This document shows, piece by piece, positions 16,602 through 24,411 of a stretch of DNA of 64,000 nucleotides. The notes under the pieces were generated by a model that was given only the letters and a program-made list of their open reading frames with translations, was not told where the DNA came from and searched no databases. How positions within the stretch are numbered: position 1 is the stretch's first letter; every line of letters begins with the position of its first letter. Source of the stretch: CAVTWS01 sp963738445 (lineage in GTDB: Bacteria > Actinomycetota > Acidimicrobiia > Acidimicrobiales > SHLQ01); assembly GCA_963738445.1 (NCBI GenBank), contig CAVTWS010000015.1:1-64000 (forward strand), in the 5' to 3' direction. Both the position numbers and the translations under genes were made by a program.

Positions 16602-16988
16602 ATGCAGGAATCAACGTTCCCTTCGGAACCCGACGCGGTATCTCCAGCTGGGGCCCAGATTCGGTATCTCATCGAAGGCGAGCATGGGGGAATGATTCAC
16701 AGCACGGTGCCTCCAGGTCAGATCAATCGAGGAATGGTTCACAAGACGGTGAGCGAGTTCTGGCACGTGCTGAGCGGCCACGGACAGATCTGGCGCAAAG
16801 ACGCCCACACGGAGAGGATCGTCGATCTCACGCCGGGCGTGACCATCGACATCCCGGTAGGTACGAAGTTCCAGTACCGGAACATCGGCGACGATGACCT
16901 CACGTTCATCTGCGTCACGATGCCTCCGTGGGTCGGTGACAGCGAGGCCACTCCCGTCGATGCAGCATGGGAGACGACTCTGTCCTGA
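16602..16988 (+). CDS. cupin-domain protein
   Basis: 128 residues from ATG 16602. Cupin motif 1 reads HKTVSEFWHVLSGHGQIWRK (the E and H positions are present, G(X)5HXH is degenerate) and motif 2 TPGVTIDIPVGTKFQYRNIG lacks the usual His, so a metal site may be incomplete. The final part LTFICVTMPPWVGDSEA is typical of small actinobacterial cupins. No operon partner. Confidence 0.7.
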   Translation: MQESTFPSEPDAVSPAGAQIRYLIEGEHGGMIHSTVPPGQINRGMVHKTVSEFWHVLSGHGQIWRKDAHTERIVDLTPGVTIDIPVGTKFQYRNIGDDDLTFICVTMPPWVGDSEATPVDAAWETTLS

Positions 16989-17017
16989 GGACGGAGCGAG
17001 TCGGCGGTCAGCCGGTC

Positions 17018-17162
17018 TGAGGTCCGGCTGGTCCCCGAAGCGGTGCGTCACCTACTCGCAGGCAAAGCGTTCTCATTCGGTGAACGCGGAGCAGTCACGC
17101 TGAAGGGTTTCGACGACCCTGGACGACTCTTCGAAGTTCGGTGGCAAGAGTTGGGCCGATAG
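17018..17162 (+). pseudogene. C-terminal fragment of a class III nucleotide-cyclase protein
   Basis: The 48-codon frame reads EVRLVPEAVRHLLAGKAFSF, GERGAVTLKGFDDPGRLFEV, RWQELGR and a stop at 17160-17162. VRHLxAGKxFSF..RGxxxLKGFDDPxRLFEV is the characteristic end of the cyclase catalytic domain in actinobacterial adenylate cyclase/ATPase regulators. No start and no upstream domain remain. Confidence 0.65.
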
Positions 17163-17319
17163 AGGACCCGCATCTGAGACGGCTCGCTTGGATCACCGCC
17201 AAGGCGTGGCCCGAGAGCACTCGATAGCGCGCACGCCATAATCCCAGCGGGCGCGCGACGACCCGCACACTCCGGCCCGAGTCGGGTGCTCGAAATCGCA
17301 GCGGGAGAGCCGAAGGGCG

Positions 17320-17715
17320 TCAGATGGCGACGAGGCGGACTGACGCGCTGAGCGTCTGGAGTAAGTGTCGGAGGTCGGTTGGGTCGGAGGTGATGAGGGC
17401 GGTGGGGCCGGTTTGCGATCGGGCAGCGGCGACCAGGGCGACGGAGGCGTCGACGATGTCGGCCGTGCCGGCGCGTCCGCACAACAGCCCAGTCGCGCGT
17501 GCCAGCGATCCTTCGAGCGGTACCTCGTCGCAGTGGGTCAGTGCTCGGGAGAGGAGGGCTTGGCGGCTTCCGCCGCGCCATGCCTGTGCGACGACGCCAG
17601 CGGGCACGGACACCTGCGCCGAGTCGTCGGCGGCGTTGCGGAGCATCGCCCAGACCGTGCGGTCGTTGCGGTCCAGCGCGATCAGCGCGCCGGTGTCGAG
17701 GACGAGTGCGCTCAT
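17320..17715 (-). CDS. PIN-domain ribonuclease toxin (VapC-like)
   Basis: 131 residues: VLDTGALIALDRNDR with the first acidic residue, ATGLLCGRAGTADIVDASVA with the central Asp pair, and TALITSDPTDLRHLL with the fourth. These are the expected PIN-domain acidic positions, so the nuclease site looks complete. Its ATG overlaps the antitoxin stop (ATGA). Confidence 0.85.
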   Translation of the reverse strand: MSALVLDTGALIALDRNDRTVWAMLRNAADDSAQVSVPAGVVAQAWRGGSRQALLSRALTHCDEVPLEGSLARATGLLCGRAGTADIVDASVALVAAARSQTGPTALITSDPTDLRHLLQTLSASVRLVAI

Positions 17716-17936
17716 CCGTCGACGAGGGCGCGCGCCGCTGCAAGTTCTTCATCGCTGAAGGCGCCGTGGTCGCGTTCCCACTCGGCGACGACGTCGCGTA
17801 GGCCGCGATTGGCGAGCTGGCGACGGGCAGCGTCGGCGAGCCAGGCGGACACGTTCTTCTCGTCGGCTTCGGCGGCCTCGCGGACGGCGATCGCGAGCTC
17901 TGATTCGATCGAGACGGTGAGTCGTTCCACACTCAT
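17712..17936 (-). CDS. antitoxin partner of the VapC-like toxin (ribbon-helix-helix type)
   Basis: 74 residues from MSVERLTVSIESELAIAVRE, AAEADEKNVSAWLADAARR, ending ELAAARALVDG. The N-terminal strand LTVSIESEL followed by two helices is a ribbon-helix-helix DNA-binding unit. I chose the ATG at 17936 because a TATGAT -10-like box lies just upstream inside the alternative longer start. Coupled to the toxin by a 4-nt overlap. Confidence 0.78.
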   Translation of the reverse strand: MSVERLTVSIESELAIAVREAAEADEKNVSAWLADAARRQLANRGLRDVVAEWERDHGAFSDEELAAARALVDG

Positions 17937-18058
17937 AAACCGATCATACTTCGTCATACTGGGTGGAGCAACGCTCATTGCCCAAGTTCGAGCGTTGCAG
18001 TCAAGGCGCGGTTCGGGCCCCCGCCACCACCGAGAAGCCCGGAATCTCAGCGTGGTCG

Positions 18059-18930
18059 TCAGGCGGCCTCGTTGTCCCCGAAGTCCTCGGTGCCGCCGGG
18101 TTCGTCGGTGTCGTTGAGAAGTTGAGCGAATCGTGTGGCGGCGGCGGCGCCCATGGCGGGGAGGAGGTGTTGGTAGGTGTGCATGGTGAACGCGGGGTAG
18201 GCGTGGCCGAGGCGTTCGGAGACGACCCCGACGGGGACGCCGTCGGCGATGAGGAAGCGAGGCGTGGGTATGCCTCAGGTCATGAAACCGGATCCGGGGC
18301 AGGTGGTCGTGGTGGTCGACGATCCGGTCGAACAGCTGGGTGAATGCCTCGGGGTGACACGCTCGTCCGTGGGTGTTCATGAACATGGCGTCATCGCCAC
18401 CGGTGGGGTGAGCGTCTGTCGTGTTGCGCCGCCGCCAGCGTTGCAGAACAGCAACCGTGGTCGGGTTGAGGTCGATGCTGCGGTGGCTGGTGCGGGTCTT
18501 GACGCCGAACTCGACAGGTTGACCGGCGATGACCTGCAGGGTCCGTGAGATCGACAGGGTTTTGCGTCTGGTGTCGAGGTCGCCGCAGCAGAGCCCGGCG
18601 AGTTCACCGCGCCGCATGCCGGTGTGCGCGGCGAGGTGCAACGCCGGGTACAGCCGGTGGGGGCGGGCGTCGGTGAGGAACTCGCCGAGTTCGCTTGGGG
18701 TCCAGATCTTGGCGACGACGGAGGTGGCGTCGACTCGTGGCGCCCGGGTCTCTCGGGCGACGTTGTTGGCGACAGGTGGCGGGTGACGGCGAGGTCGAGT
18801 GCGTTGCGGATGATGACGTGGACTTCGCGGACGGTCTTGCCAGCGATCCCGGTCCCGATCGGCCGCCGGCGGTGAGTAGTTCGCGCGTAGAGGGCGTCGA
18901 GGTCCCGGGACCGAAGGTCACCGAGTCGGG
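18059..18930 (-). pseudogene. tyrosine recombinase (phage-type integrase), N-terminally truncated
   Basis: Read across several shifts the fragment holds part of the core-binding domain (RDLDALYARTTHRRRPIGTG, EVHVIIRNALDLAVTRHL) and a full catalytic domain: Arg in HTGMRRGELAGLCCGDLD, the H-x-x-R box in FHDLRHTHASLLIADG, GH in SERLGHAYPA and the Tyr in FTMHTYQHLLPAMG. The N-terminal arm-binding part (~80-100 residues) is missing; near 18930 the sequence switches to an ABC permease fragment on the other strand. The catalytic residues are present, but the truncation makes it unlikely to be active. Confidence 0.75.
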
Positions 18931-18944
18931 CGGTTTCGGGCCGC

Positions 18945-19274
18945 CCCCTGGAGTCGGACCTGACCGTCGGCGCCATCACCGGCTATCTGCTCTTCGTGCT
19001 CCTCGATGTCCTCGCCGTCGTGGCGCTCGGGGCGCTGCTGCAGAGCTCGGCGACTGCCATCGCCGCCTCCTTCGCCCTTCCCGCCGCCTTCGCGGTGCTC
19101 GGCACCGCATCGACGCTGGTGGCTGACTGGATCGACATGTCCACAACCTGGAGCTGGGTGCTCGAGAACAGATGGGGAGGTCACGTGCCGCAGATCTCGG
19201 TCTCGGTCCTCTTCTGGGTGGCGGTCCCGCTCGCCGCTGGCGTCGTCCGGACGATACGTCGCGACGTCACGTAG
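18945..19274 (+). pseudogene. ABC-2 type transporter permease, C-terminal fragment
   Basis: The frame is TVGAITGYLLFVLLDVLAVV, ALGALLQSSATAIAASFALP, AFAVLGTASTLVADWIDM, QISVSVLFWVAVPLAAGVVR and ends RRDVT. The last membrane helices and the RRxV end are typical of ABC-2 permeases. The first two-thirds are absent: the reading frame enters directly from integrase-related sequence, so this is a deletion joint. Confidence 0.6.
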
Positions 19275-19436
19275 TTGGCTCGACCCGGGCCTGGTGGGAC
19301 GCGACGCGGTGTTGAGCAGCAGGGGTCCTTCACCTCGCGTGTCGATGGCTGGTGGGCCCTGCCGACCGCGGGGCGTCAGGCGGACACTCGATGCGGTTCG
19401 GCTGAGTTCTATCCGTCGAACGAAAGGGGGCGGGTC

Positions 19437-19989
19437 ATGAAACCTGTCCGAATAGTGCTCCTCATACTGGGGAGTTTGCTGGCCCTGCTGAGCTTGGGCA
19501 TCGGCGTGGCTGCTGGGGGCCTCGGCTGGGTGGTGGCAACCCAGCGCGACGACGATTGCTACTACACGACCTCGAGCGCGCGTTCGAAACCGCGACCTAT
19601 GCGCTGACCACCCAGGAGGTGGATCGGGGAAGTCGACGCGTGCATCAAGACCGGCCTGCTCACCCCGATCGCCATAGCCATGGGGTTGGGGCCCTGCTGC
19701 TGCTGGGCCTGGGTGCTGCGCTCATCCTCGGAGGCGTCGCCGGCGCAGGCTCCACCCCTCACACCCGCGTCGGATCTTCGACTTCAACGTCGGGGTGCTG
19801 CGCTGGAGCTGGCGGATGGGCTTCTACGCGACCAGCATGATCGCCACGGACCGCTATCCGCCGTTCACCCTCGCCGACGCCGACTACCCCGCCCGGCTCG
19901 ATGTGGCCGAGACCGTCGACCCGGCGCGCGCACGCCACAACCCGGTCGCGGTGAACGTCCAGACCAGCGACATGATCCCTGATCGCTGA
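19437..19989 (+). pseudogene. degraded DUF4389-type membrane protein
   Basis: An ATG at 19437 after GAAAGGGGG starts MKPVRIVLLILGSLLALLSL with a membrane helix and FETATYALTTQEVD in a second frame. Another helix GALLLLGLGAALILGGVAGA follows, then in a third frame FDFNVGVLRWSWRMGFYATS, YPPFTLADADYPARLDVAE, which is the DUF4389 signature. The helices that should follow are replaced by an unrelated tail. Frame changes plus missing segments suggest decay; parts could be artefactual. Confidence 0.55.
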
Positions 19990-20046
19990 AACGCCGAGCG
20001 CCAGAAAAACGTGATCGCTACCAGGAGCGCTCACAACGGCGTCGAC

Positions 20047-20580
20047 ATGTCGAAACGCCATAGAATCGATCCAGTCGTGAGCCCTTCGCCTGAATCCGCT
20101 CGCAAGCAGAACGGCCCTTCGCTGGAGTCGGTGTGGGACTTCCCGCGGCCGCCGCGCCTGGAGAGAACCGACCGACGGCTGCTTGTCACGGCTGGAGCGG
20201 TGGTGGTCGCCGACACCGTTGGTGCCTTCCGGGTCCTGGAGACCTCCCATCCGCCCTCGTACTACCTGCCGCCCGGAGACTGCGATCTCAGCTTGCTGAC
20301 TGGATCGGTCGGTTCGAGCTTCTGTGAGTGGAAGGGCAGTGCGACCTACTGGAACGTGACCGCCGGCGGTCGGGTGATTCGCCGAGCGTCGTGGTCGTAC
20401 CCCGACCCGACCGCAGCTTTTGAGCCGATCCGAGATCATTTGGCGTTCTATCCCTCAGAACTCGAGTGCTACGTCGACGGCGAGCGGGTCACGGCGCAAC
20501 CGGGTGGGTTCTACGGGGGGTGGGTGACGTCGGGCGTGGTCGGCCCCTTCAAGGGCGACCCCGGCACTCGGCATTGGTAG
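20047..20580 (+). CDS. DUF427 domain protein
   Basis: About 177 residues from ATG 20047 (MSKRHRIDPV); an ATG-type start at 20011 is possible. The DUF427 fold is plain: SVWDFPRPPRLERTDRRLLV, VADTVGAFRVLETSHPPSYY, SSFCEWKGSATYWNV and AFEPIRDHLAFYPS. DUF427 proteins are small beta-barrel proteins with no agreed activity. Intact, no obvious operon partner. Confidence 0.85.
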   Translation: MSKRHRIDPVVSPSPESARKQNGPSLESVWDFPRPPRLERTDRRLLVTAGAVVVADTVGAFRVLETSHPPSYYLPPGDCDLSLLTGSVGSSFCEWKGSATYWNVTAGGRVIRRASWSYPDPTAAFEPIRDHLAFYPSELECYVDGERVTAQPGGFYGGWVTSGVVGPFKGDPGTRHW

Positions 20581-20807
20581 CCCGACGTCCCGCAACGAAA
20601 CGGCTCTACTGTCGTTTCCGTGGGTCATGTCTGGGGCGTGATGAGAGCGCGCGCCGATTGGCGCCGGTGAGATGTCCGAACCAATGCTGTCGCGCCGCTC
20701 GGGCCACGGCGTCGCCTATCGGCGCGGCCTCTATCCACCTACGCTCGAACCACGCATGTCGACCGCTGTGACGGCCGAATGTCACGAGCCGACAACGGAG
20801 ACCACTG

Positions 20808-21251
20808 ATGCCCCATTACCGCACCGCCGTCGACACCCCCTGGTCGGCGCAACGGGCATTTGCCTACTTGAGCGATCTCGAGCATTTCGCTGAGTGGGAC
20901 CCTGGAGTGAAGCGGTCAGTGCAGGTGGCCGGAGACAGCGTCGCCGTGGGGGCGGCGTTCGACGTGACGGTCGGAGGTGTCGGCCGCGACATGACGCTGC
21001 GATACGAGATCGTCGAGATGAATGCACCCGATCGCGTCGAGGTCCGCGCCGAAACCGGGACCCTTCTCTCGGTCGACGTCATGACGTTCGAGCCAGCCGG
21101 CGATGGTGGATGTCGAGTCACCTACGACGCGGACCTCTCGCTCAAGGGTGCGTTCAGGCTCGGCAATCCGCTGCTCGGTGTGGTCTTCGGACGCATCGGC
21201 GATCGCGCCGCGGCCGGCCTGCGACGCGTGCTCGAGGGAACGGGCGCGTAG
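20808..21251 (+). CDS. SRPBCC-family protein (polyketide cyclase/dehydrase-like)
   Basis: 147 residues: AVDTPWSAQRAFAYLSDLEH, FAEWDPGVKRSVQV, RVEVRAETGTLLSVDVMTFE, RVTYDADLSLKGAFRLGNPL. This is the START/SRPBCC hydrophobic-cavity fold. It ends one base before the SDR gene, so the two probably form an operon acting on the same hydrophobic substrate; the ligand is unknown. Confidence 0.82.
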   Translation: MPHYRTAVDTPWSAQRAFAYLSDLEHFAEWDPGVKRSVQVAGDSVAVGAAFDVTVGGVGRDMTLRYEIVEMNAPDRVEVRAETGTLLSVDVMTFEPAGDGGCRVTYDADLSLKGAFRLGNPLLGVVFGRIGDRAAAGLRRVLEGTGA

Positions 21252-22235
21252 ATGAGCGCCGCAACGGTCATCGACGCGATCCTCGAGGGCCCGATCGTCC
21301 CGAGCTTCACCCGAATCGGTTTCGACGTGCGACGCCGGCTGTTCGGTTGGCGCGAACTCGGTTCGTACCGCCTGCCCGGCCGGGTGATCGTGGTCACTGG
21401 CGCAACGTCGGGGCTCGGCCGTGCCGCCGCGGAGCAGCTCGCCCGTGATGGCGCGACCGTGGTTGTCCTCGGTCGCAACCCTGACAAGACCGCCGCCGTC
21501 GTCGCAGAGATCCGCGATGCGACCGGTAATGCCAATGTGTCCGCCGTGGTTGCCGACCTGGGCGACCTCGACTCGGTGCGGCGAGCTGCCGAGCAGATCC
21601 TGGGCGGCCATGACCGGCTCGATGTGCTGATCCACAACGCGGGCGCGCTCACCCACGAGCGGGTGGATGCCCCCGACGGCACCGAGGCGACCGTCGCGAG
21701 TCAGGTCGTCGGCCCGTTCCTGCTCACGTGTCTGCTGTTGGAGCGGCTGGAGGCCTCGGCTCCGGCGCGGGTGATCACGATGTCGTCGGGTGGGATGTAC
21801 TCGGCGGAACTCACCGTCGACGGTCTGCAGATGCACGCTGACGACTACAAGGGGTCGAAGCAGTACGCCTTGGCGAAGCGCGCCCAGGTCACGCTCAACG
21901 AGATGTGGGCTGATCGCGTCGACCGGCGTTCGGTGGTGTTCCACTCGATGCATCCCGGCTGGGCCGACACCCCGGGAGTCGAGGAAGCGCTTCCGGTGTT
22001 CCGCAAGATCGTCGGACCACTGCTTCGCAACGTCGAGGCGGGCGCCGACACGATGGTGTGGCTCGCCGCCGATGATGGCGAGCCACTCGCGAGCACCGGT
22101 GGGTTCTGGTTGGACCATCGGGTCCGGCGAATCCACCGTCTGGGAAGCACCCGGCGATCCGATACCCCTGAACGCCGAGAGCAACTGTGGAACTGGGTGA
22201 CCGAACGAGCCGGCTGCAGCCCGCCCGCGCTGTGA
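21252..22235 (+). CDS. short-chain dehydrogenase/reductase, retinol-dehydrogenase-like
   Basis: 327 residues. NAD(P) motif VVTGATSGLGRAAAEQLARD near residue 45, LIHNAGAL (NAG), catalytic Ser in ITMSSGGMYSAELTV, and YALAKRA supplying Tyr and Lys; MHPGWADTPGVEEALPVF follows. A ~35-residue N-terminal extension precedes the fold, as in DHRS12-like proteins. It follows the SRPBCC gene with no gap and its TGA overlaps the GTG of the next (broken) gene. Confidence 0.87.
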   Translation: MSAATVIDAILEGPIVPSFTRIGFDVRRRLFGWRELGSYRLPGRVIVVTGATSGLGRAAAEQLARDGATVVVLGRNPDKTAAVVAEIRDATGNANVSAVVADLGDLDSVRRAAEQILGGHDRLDVLIHNAGALTHERVDAPDGTEATVASQVVGPFLLTCLLLERLEASAPARVITMSSGGMYSAELTVDGLQMHADDYKGSKQYALAKRAQVTLNEMWADRVDRRSVVFHSMHPGWADTPGVEEALPVFRKIVGPLLRNVEAGADTMVWLAADDGEPLASTGGFWLDHRVRRIHRLGSTRRSDTPERREQLWNWVTERAGCSPPAL

Positions 22236-22955
22236 ACGCCGTGGCAGGCCGCGGCTCGAGGATCCTGCTCATGGGCGCAACCGGCTACATCGGTGGTCGG
22301 CTTGCCCCGCGCCTTGCGCAGGAGGGACACGACGTTCGGTACCTCACCCGTCGCCCTCAACGGCTGGCCGGGGTGCCGTGGGCCGATGGTGTGGAGATCG
22401 TGCAGGGTGACGCGCTCGACCCGGCCAGCCTCGGCGCCGCCATGGACGGAGTCGACGTCGTCTACTACCTCGACATCGCCGGGCCCGACGTCGTGTCGTA
22501 CCGCGACATGATGCAGCGCTATGCGCGAGTCGCCGGGCTGAAGCACCGGATCATCATCCCTCAACTCGCGTCGGGCCTGCCCGATCACGCAGCTCGACTC
22601 GACGCCAAGGTGGCGGGGCTCGACGCCGCAGGCGTCACGCTCGACGGTGGTGAGCGCGTCGACGCGAGAGCCGTGGTCGTGGCCACCGAGGGTCCGACAG
22701 CGCACCGCTTGCTCGGGCGACCGGGTTGCCGATCCTGGGTCACGATCGGCGGCGTGTTGGTGGTTCGCCGCTGCCGACGCTCCACTTGCCGGAACGGTGC
22801 TCGTGCTCGACGGAGATTCGAGCGGTCCAGCCAAGAACCTCGTGGTCATGACCGAAGTGCAGCCTTCCTACGCTCCGTCGGGCCGGGCCTTCATCGCCGC
22901 GCGATTCCCAGGCTCGACGCGCTCGACCCGACCGTCAGCGAAGCAGGAAGTGTGA
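22232..22955 (+). pseudogene. chimeric remnant: NmrA/NAD(P)-binding protein joined to an FAD oxidoreductase end
   Basis: GTG 22232 starts a NAD(P)-binding protein (SRILLMGATGYIGGRLAPRL, GDALDPASLGAAMDGVDVVY) that jumps after YYL to DIAGPDVVSYRDMMQRYARV, normally ~80 residues further on. It then jumps at about 22560 into an amine-oxidase-like FAD protein (DHAARLDAKVAGLDAAGVTL, ARAVVVATEGPTAHRLLG; then, frame-shifted, GTVLVLDGDSSGPAKNL, TEVQPSYAPSGRAF). At least two deletion joints, so no function is expected. Confidence 0.7.
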
Positions 22956-22986
22956 ATCAGGCGTTTCGGTGCGCCTATAGTGGGTC

Positions 22987-23307
22987 ATGGCGTGTGATGC
23001 GGCTTCGTGGACCTTCTTGACGAACCATGCTCATGTGTTGCTGTGCATCAGTCGCGATGGCGATGCGCGACTGCGTGACATCGCGATACTGGTTGGCATC
23101 ACGGAACGGGCCGTGCAGAAGATCGTGACGGATCTCGGCGCGAATGGCTATCTGACCGTTGAGCGCGTCGGTCGCCGCAACCGGTATCGCGTTCAGGTGC
23201 GCATGCCGCTGCGTCATCCGTTGGAGCGCAACCATCGGATCGGCGAGCTGCTGGACCTGCTGCAAGACCCGCAGTCGCATGGCGTGGATGGCCCTGCGAA
23301 GCGTTGA
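22987..23307 (+). CDS. small winged-helix regulator (MarR-like)
   Basis: 106 residues: SWTFLTNHAHVLLCISRDGD, ARLRDIAILVGITERAVQKI, VTDLGANGYLTVERVGRRNR, YRVQVRMPLRHPLE. The order of the helices and the NRY wing match a compact MarR/winged-helix family common in actinobacteria. No effector domain is present. It stands alone between broken genes and the YqhA-like gene. Confidence 0.82.
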   Translation: MACDAASWTFLTNHAHVLLCISRDGDARLRDIAILVGITERAVQKIVTDLGANGYLTVERVGRRNRYRVQVRMPLRHPLERNHRIGELLDLLQDPQSHGVDGPAKR

Positions 23308-23317
23308 CCGGTCGTGG

Positions 23318-23843
23318 TCATCGGTCTACTCCGTTTGGGGGTTTGGTTCCGCGTTGCGCGGTCAGGGTCCGAAAGGTGGTGAGTGAGACGATCAGTAGTG
23401 CGACGGCGCCGACGGAGTACAGCGCGTCGACTGGCTCTCTGGCGAGGAGGAATCGTTCGATGCCCTTGATGGCGACGAACACGACCAGCACGTCGATGAT
23501 CGGTTTCTTCAGGTCCTCCAGCGATCGGGCCTCGAGCCAGGGTGGGAGATCGAGGTCGCCGATGAAGAGTTCGTAGAGCCCCAAGGCGACGATCAACTGC
23601 ACAACTGCCAGCAGGTAGGTGTCGATCGCTTCCAGCACCGCGACGATGATGAGCTCATCACGCCACCCGCCGCCGGCGATCTTGTCCGCTAACGCGACGG
23701 TCTTGGCGATGCCCAAGCCGAACGTCACCAGTGTTGTGGCGGTGAGGCCGACCACGGCGATGATCGCTAGGTATCGGGTGTCGCCAAGCGCGCTGGCGTC
23801 GCTTCGGGTTCGGGATCGGGTCGCTCGAGTCGGGTTCAGTCAC
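23318..23843 (-). CDS. YqhA/UPF0114-family membrane protein (one frameshift)
   Basis: Start at the GTG 23843 (VTEPDSSDPIPNP); a +1 site near 23800 (CC[GA]) leads into ALGDTRYLAIIAVVGLTATT. The remainder shows the family core YLLAVVQLIVALGLYELFIG, LDLPPWLEARSLEDLKKPII, DVLVVFVAIKGIERF. Four membrane helices are predicted. UPF0114 proteins are widespread inner-membrane proteins of unknown function. Confidence 0.8.
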
Positions 23844-23971
23844 AATCGTCCTTCATCGTCGGGTGGTTCGGGTGAAAGGTCTTCCCGCCCGAGTGGGCTG
23901 GCCCGCCGGATGGCGTCGATCGTGGTGACGACTGGCCTCGTGGGGTACCCCTTTCGCCGGCGAATACTGCC

Positions 23972-24031
23972 GAAGCAGGATTCGGTTGTTGAACTTCTCG
24001 ATTTGCACTTCCGTATATGATATCCTGCTTC
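23972..24031. repeat. perfect 10-bp inverted repeat flanking 40 bases
   Basis: GAAGCAGGAT (23972-23981) and ATCCTGCTTC (24022-24031) are exact reverse complements; flanking ATACT/AGTAT bases extend the pairing imperfectly. It lies between the YqhA gene and a ligase remnant. It could be a hairpin, a regulatory dyad or the trace of a small mobile element. No coding sequence lies inside. Confidence 0.45.
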
Positions 24032-24239
24032 TCGGAGGGGAGTATCCCAGCCGAAGTAGCGGTGCCGTCAGCACGAGTGTGGGTAGCTCCGGCCCGCTCG
24101 CCCGCACTGTGGTCGGGAGACACCTCCTGTTGATCCGGCGCTCCCAAACGAGCTCACGCTGCTCCGGTTGGTCGGCATTGTCGACGACCAGGTGTTGGCC
24201 CGTCCCGGTGGGCTCGAACGCCTCGCACATGCGCGGCAC

Positions 24240-24405
24240 CGGTGCCGACCGTCCGACCGACGCCGAGCTCAAGGCCTTCATCCGCGAGCGGCTGGCGCCG
24301 CACAAGACTCCCGTGTTCTGGGTGTGGGTCGACGAGTGGCCGGTGACCGGGTCCGGCAAGATCCAGAAGTTCAAGCTCCGCGAGTCGTTCGAGCCGGCAC
24401 GCTGA
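24240..24405 (+). pseudogene. AMP-binding acyl-CoA ligase, C-terminal fragment
   Basis: The final 54 codons read DRPTDAELKAFIRERLAPHK, TPVFWVWVDEWPVTGSGKIQ, KFKLRESFEPAR. The catalytic-Lys motif TGSGKIQKFKLRE identifies the C-terminal subdomain of an acyl-CoA synthetase. The large N-terminal domain is absent; the 200 bases upstream do not encode it in any frame. Confidence 0.75.
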
Positions 24406-24411
24406 CTCGCC

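Noticed and set aside
17936..17957. Alternative antitoxin start seven codons upstream
   Set aside because: The extension MTKYDRF overlaps a TATGAT promoter-like box and is not part of the ribbon-helix-helix fold, so the ATG at 17936 was preferred.
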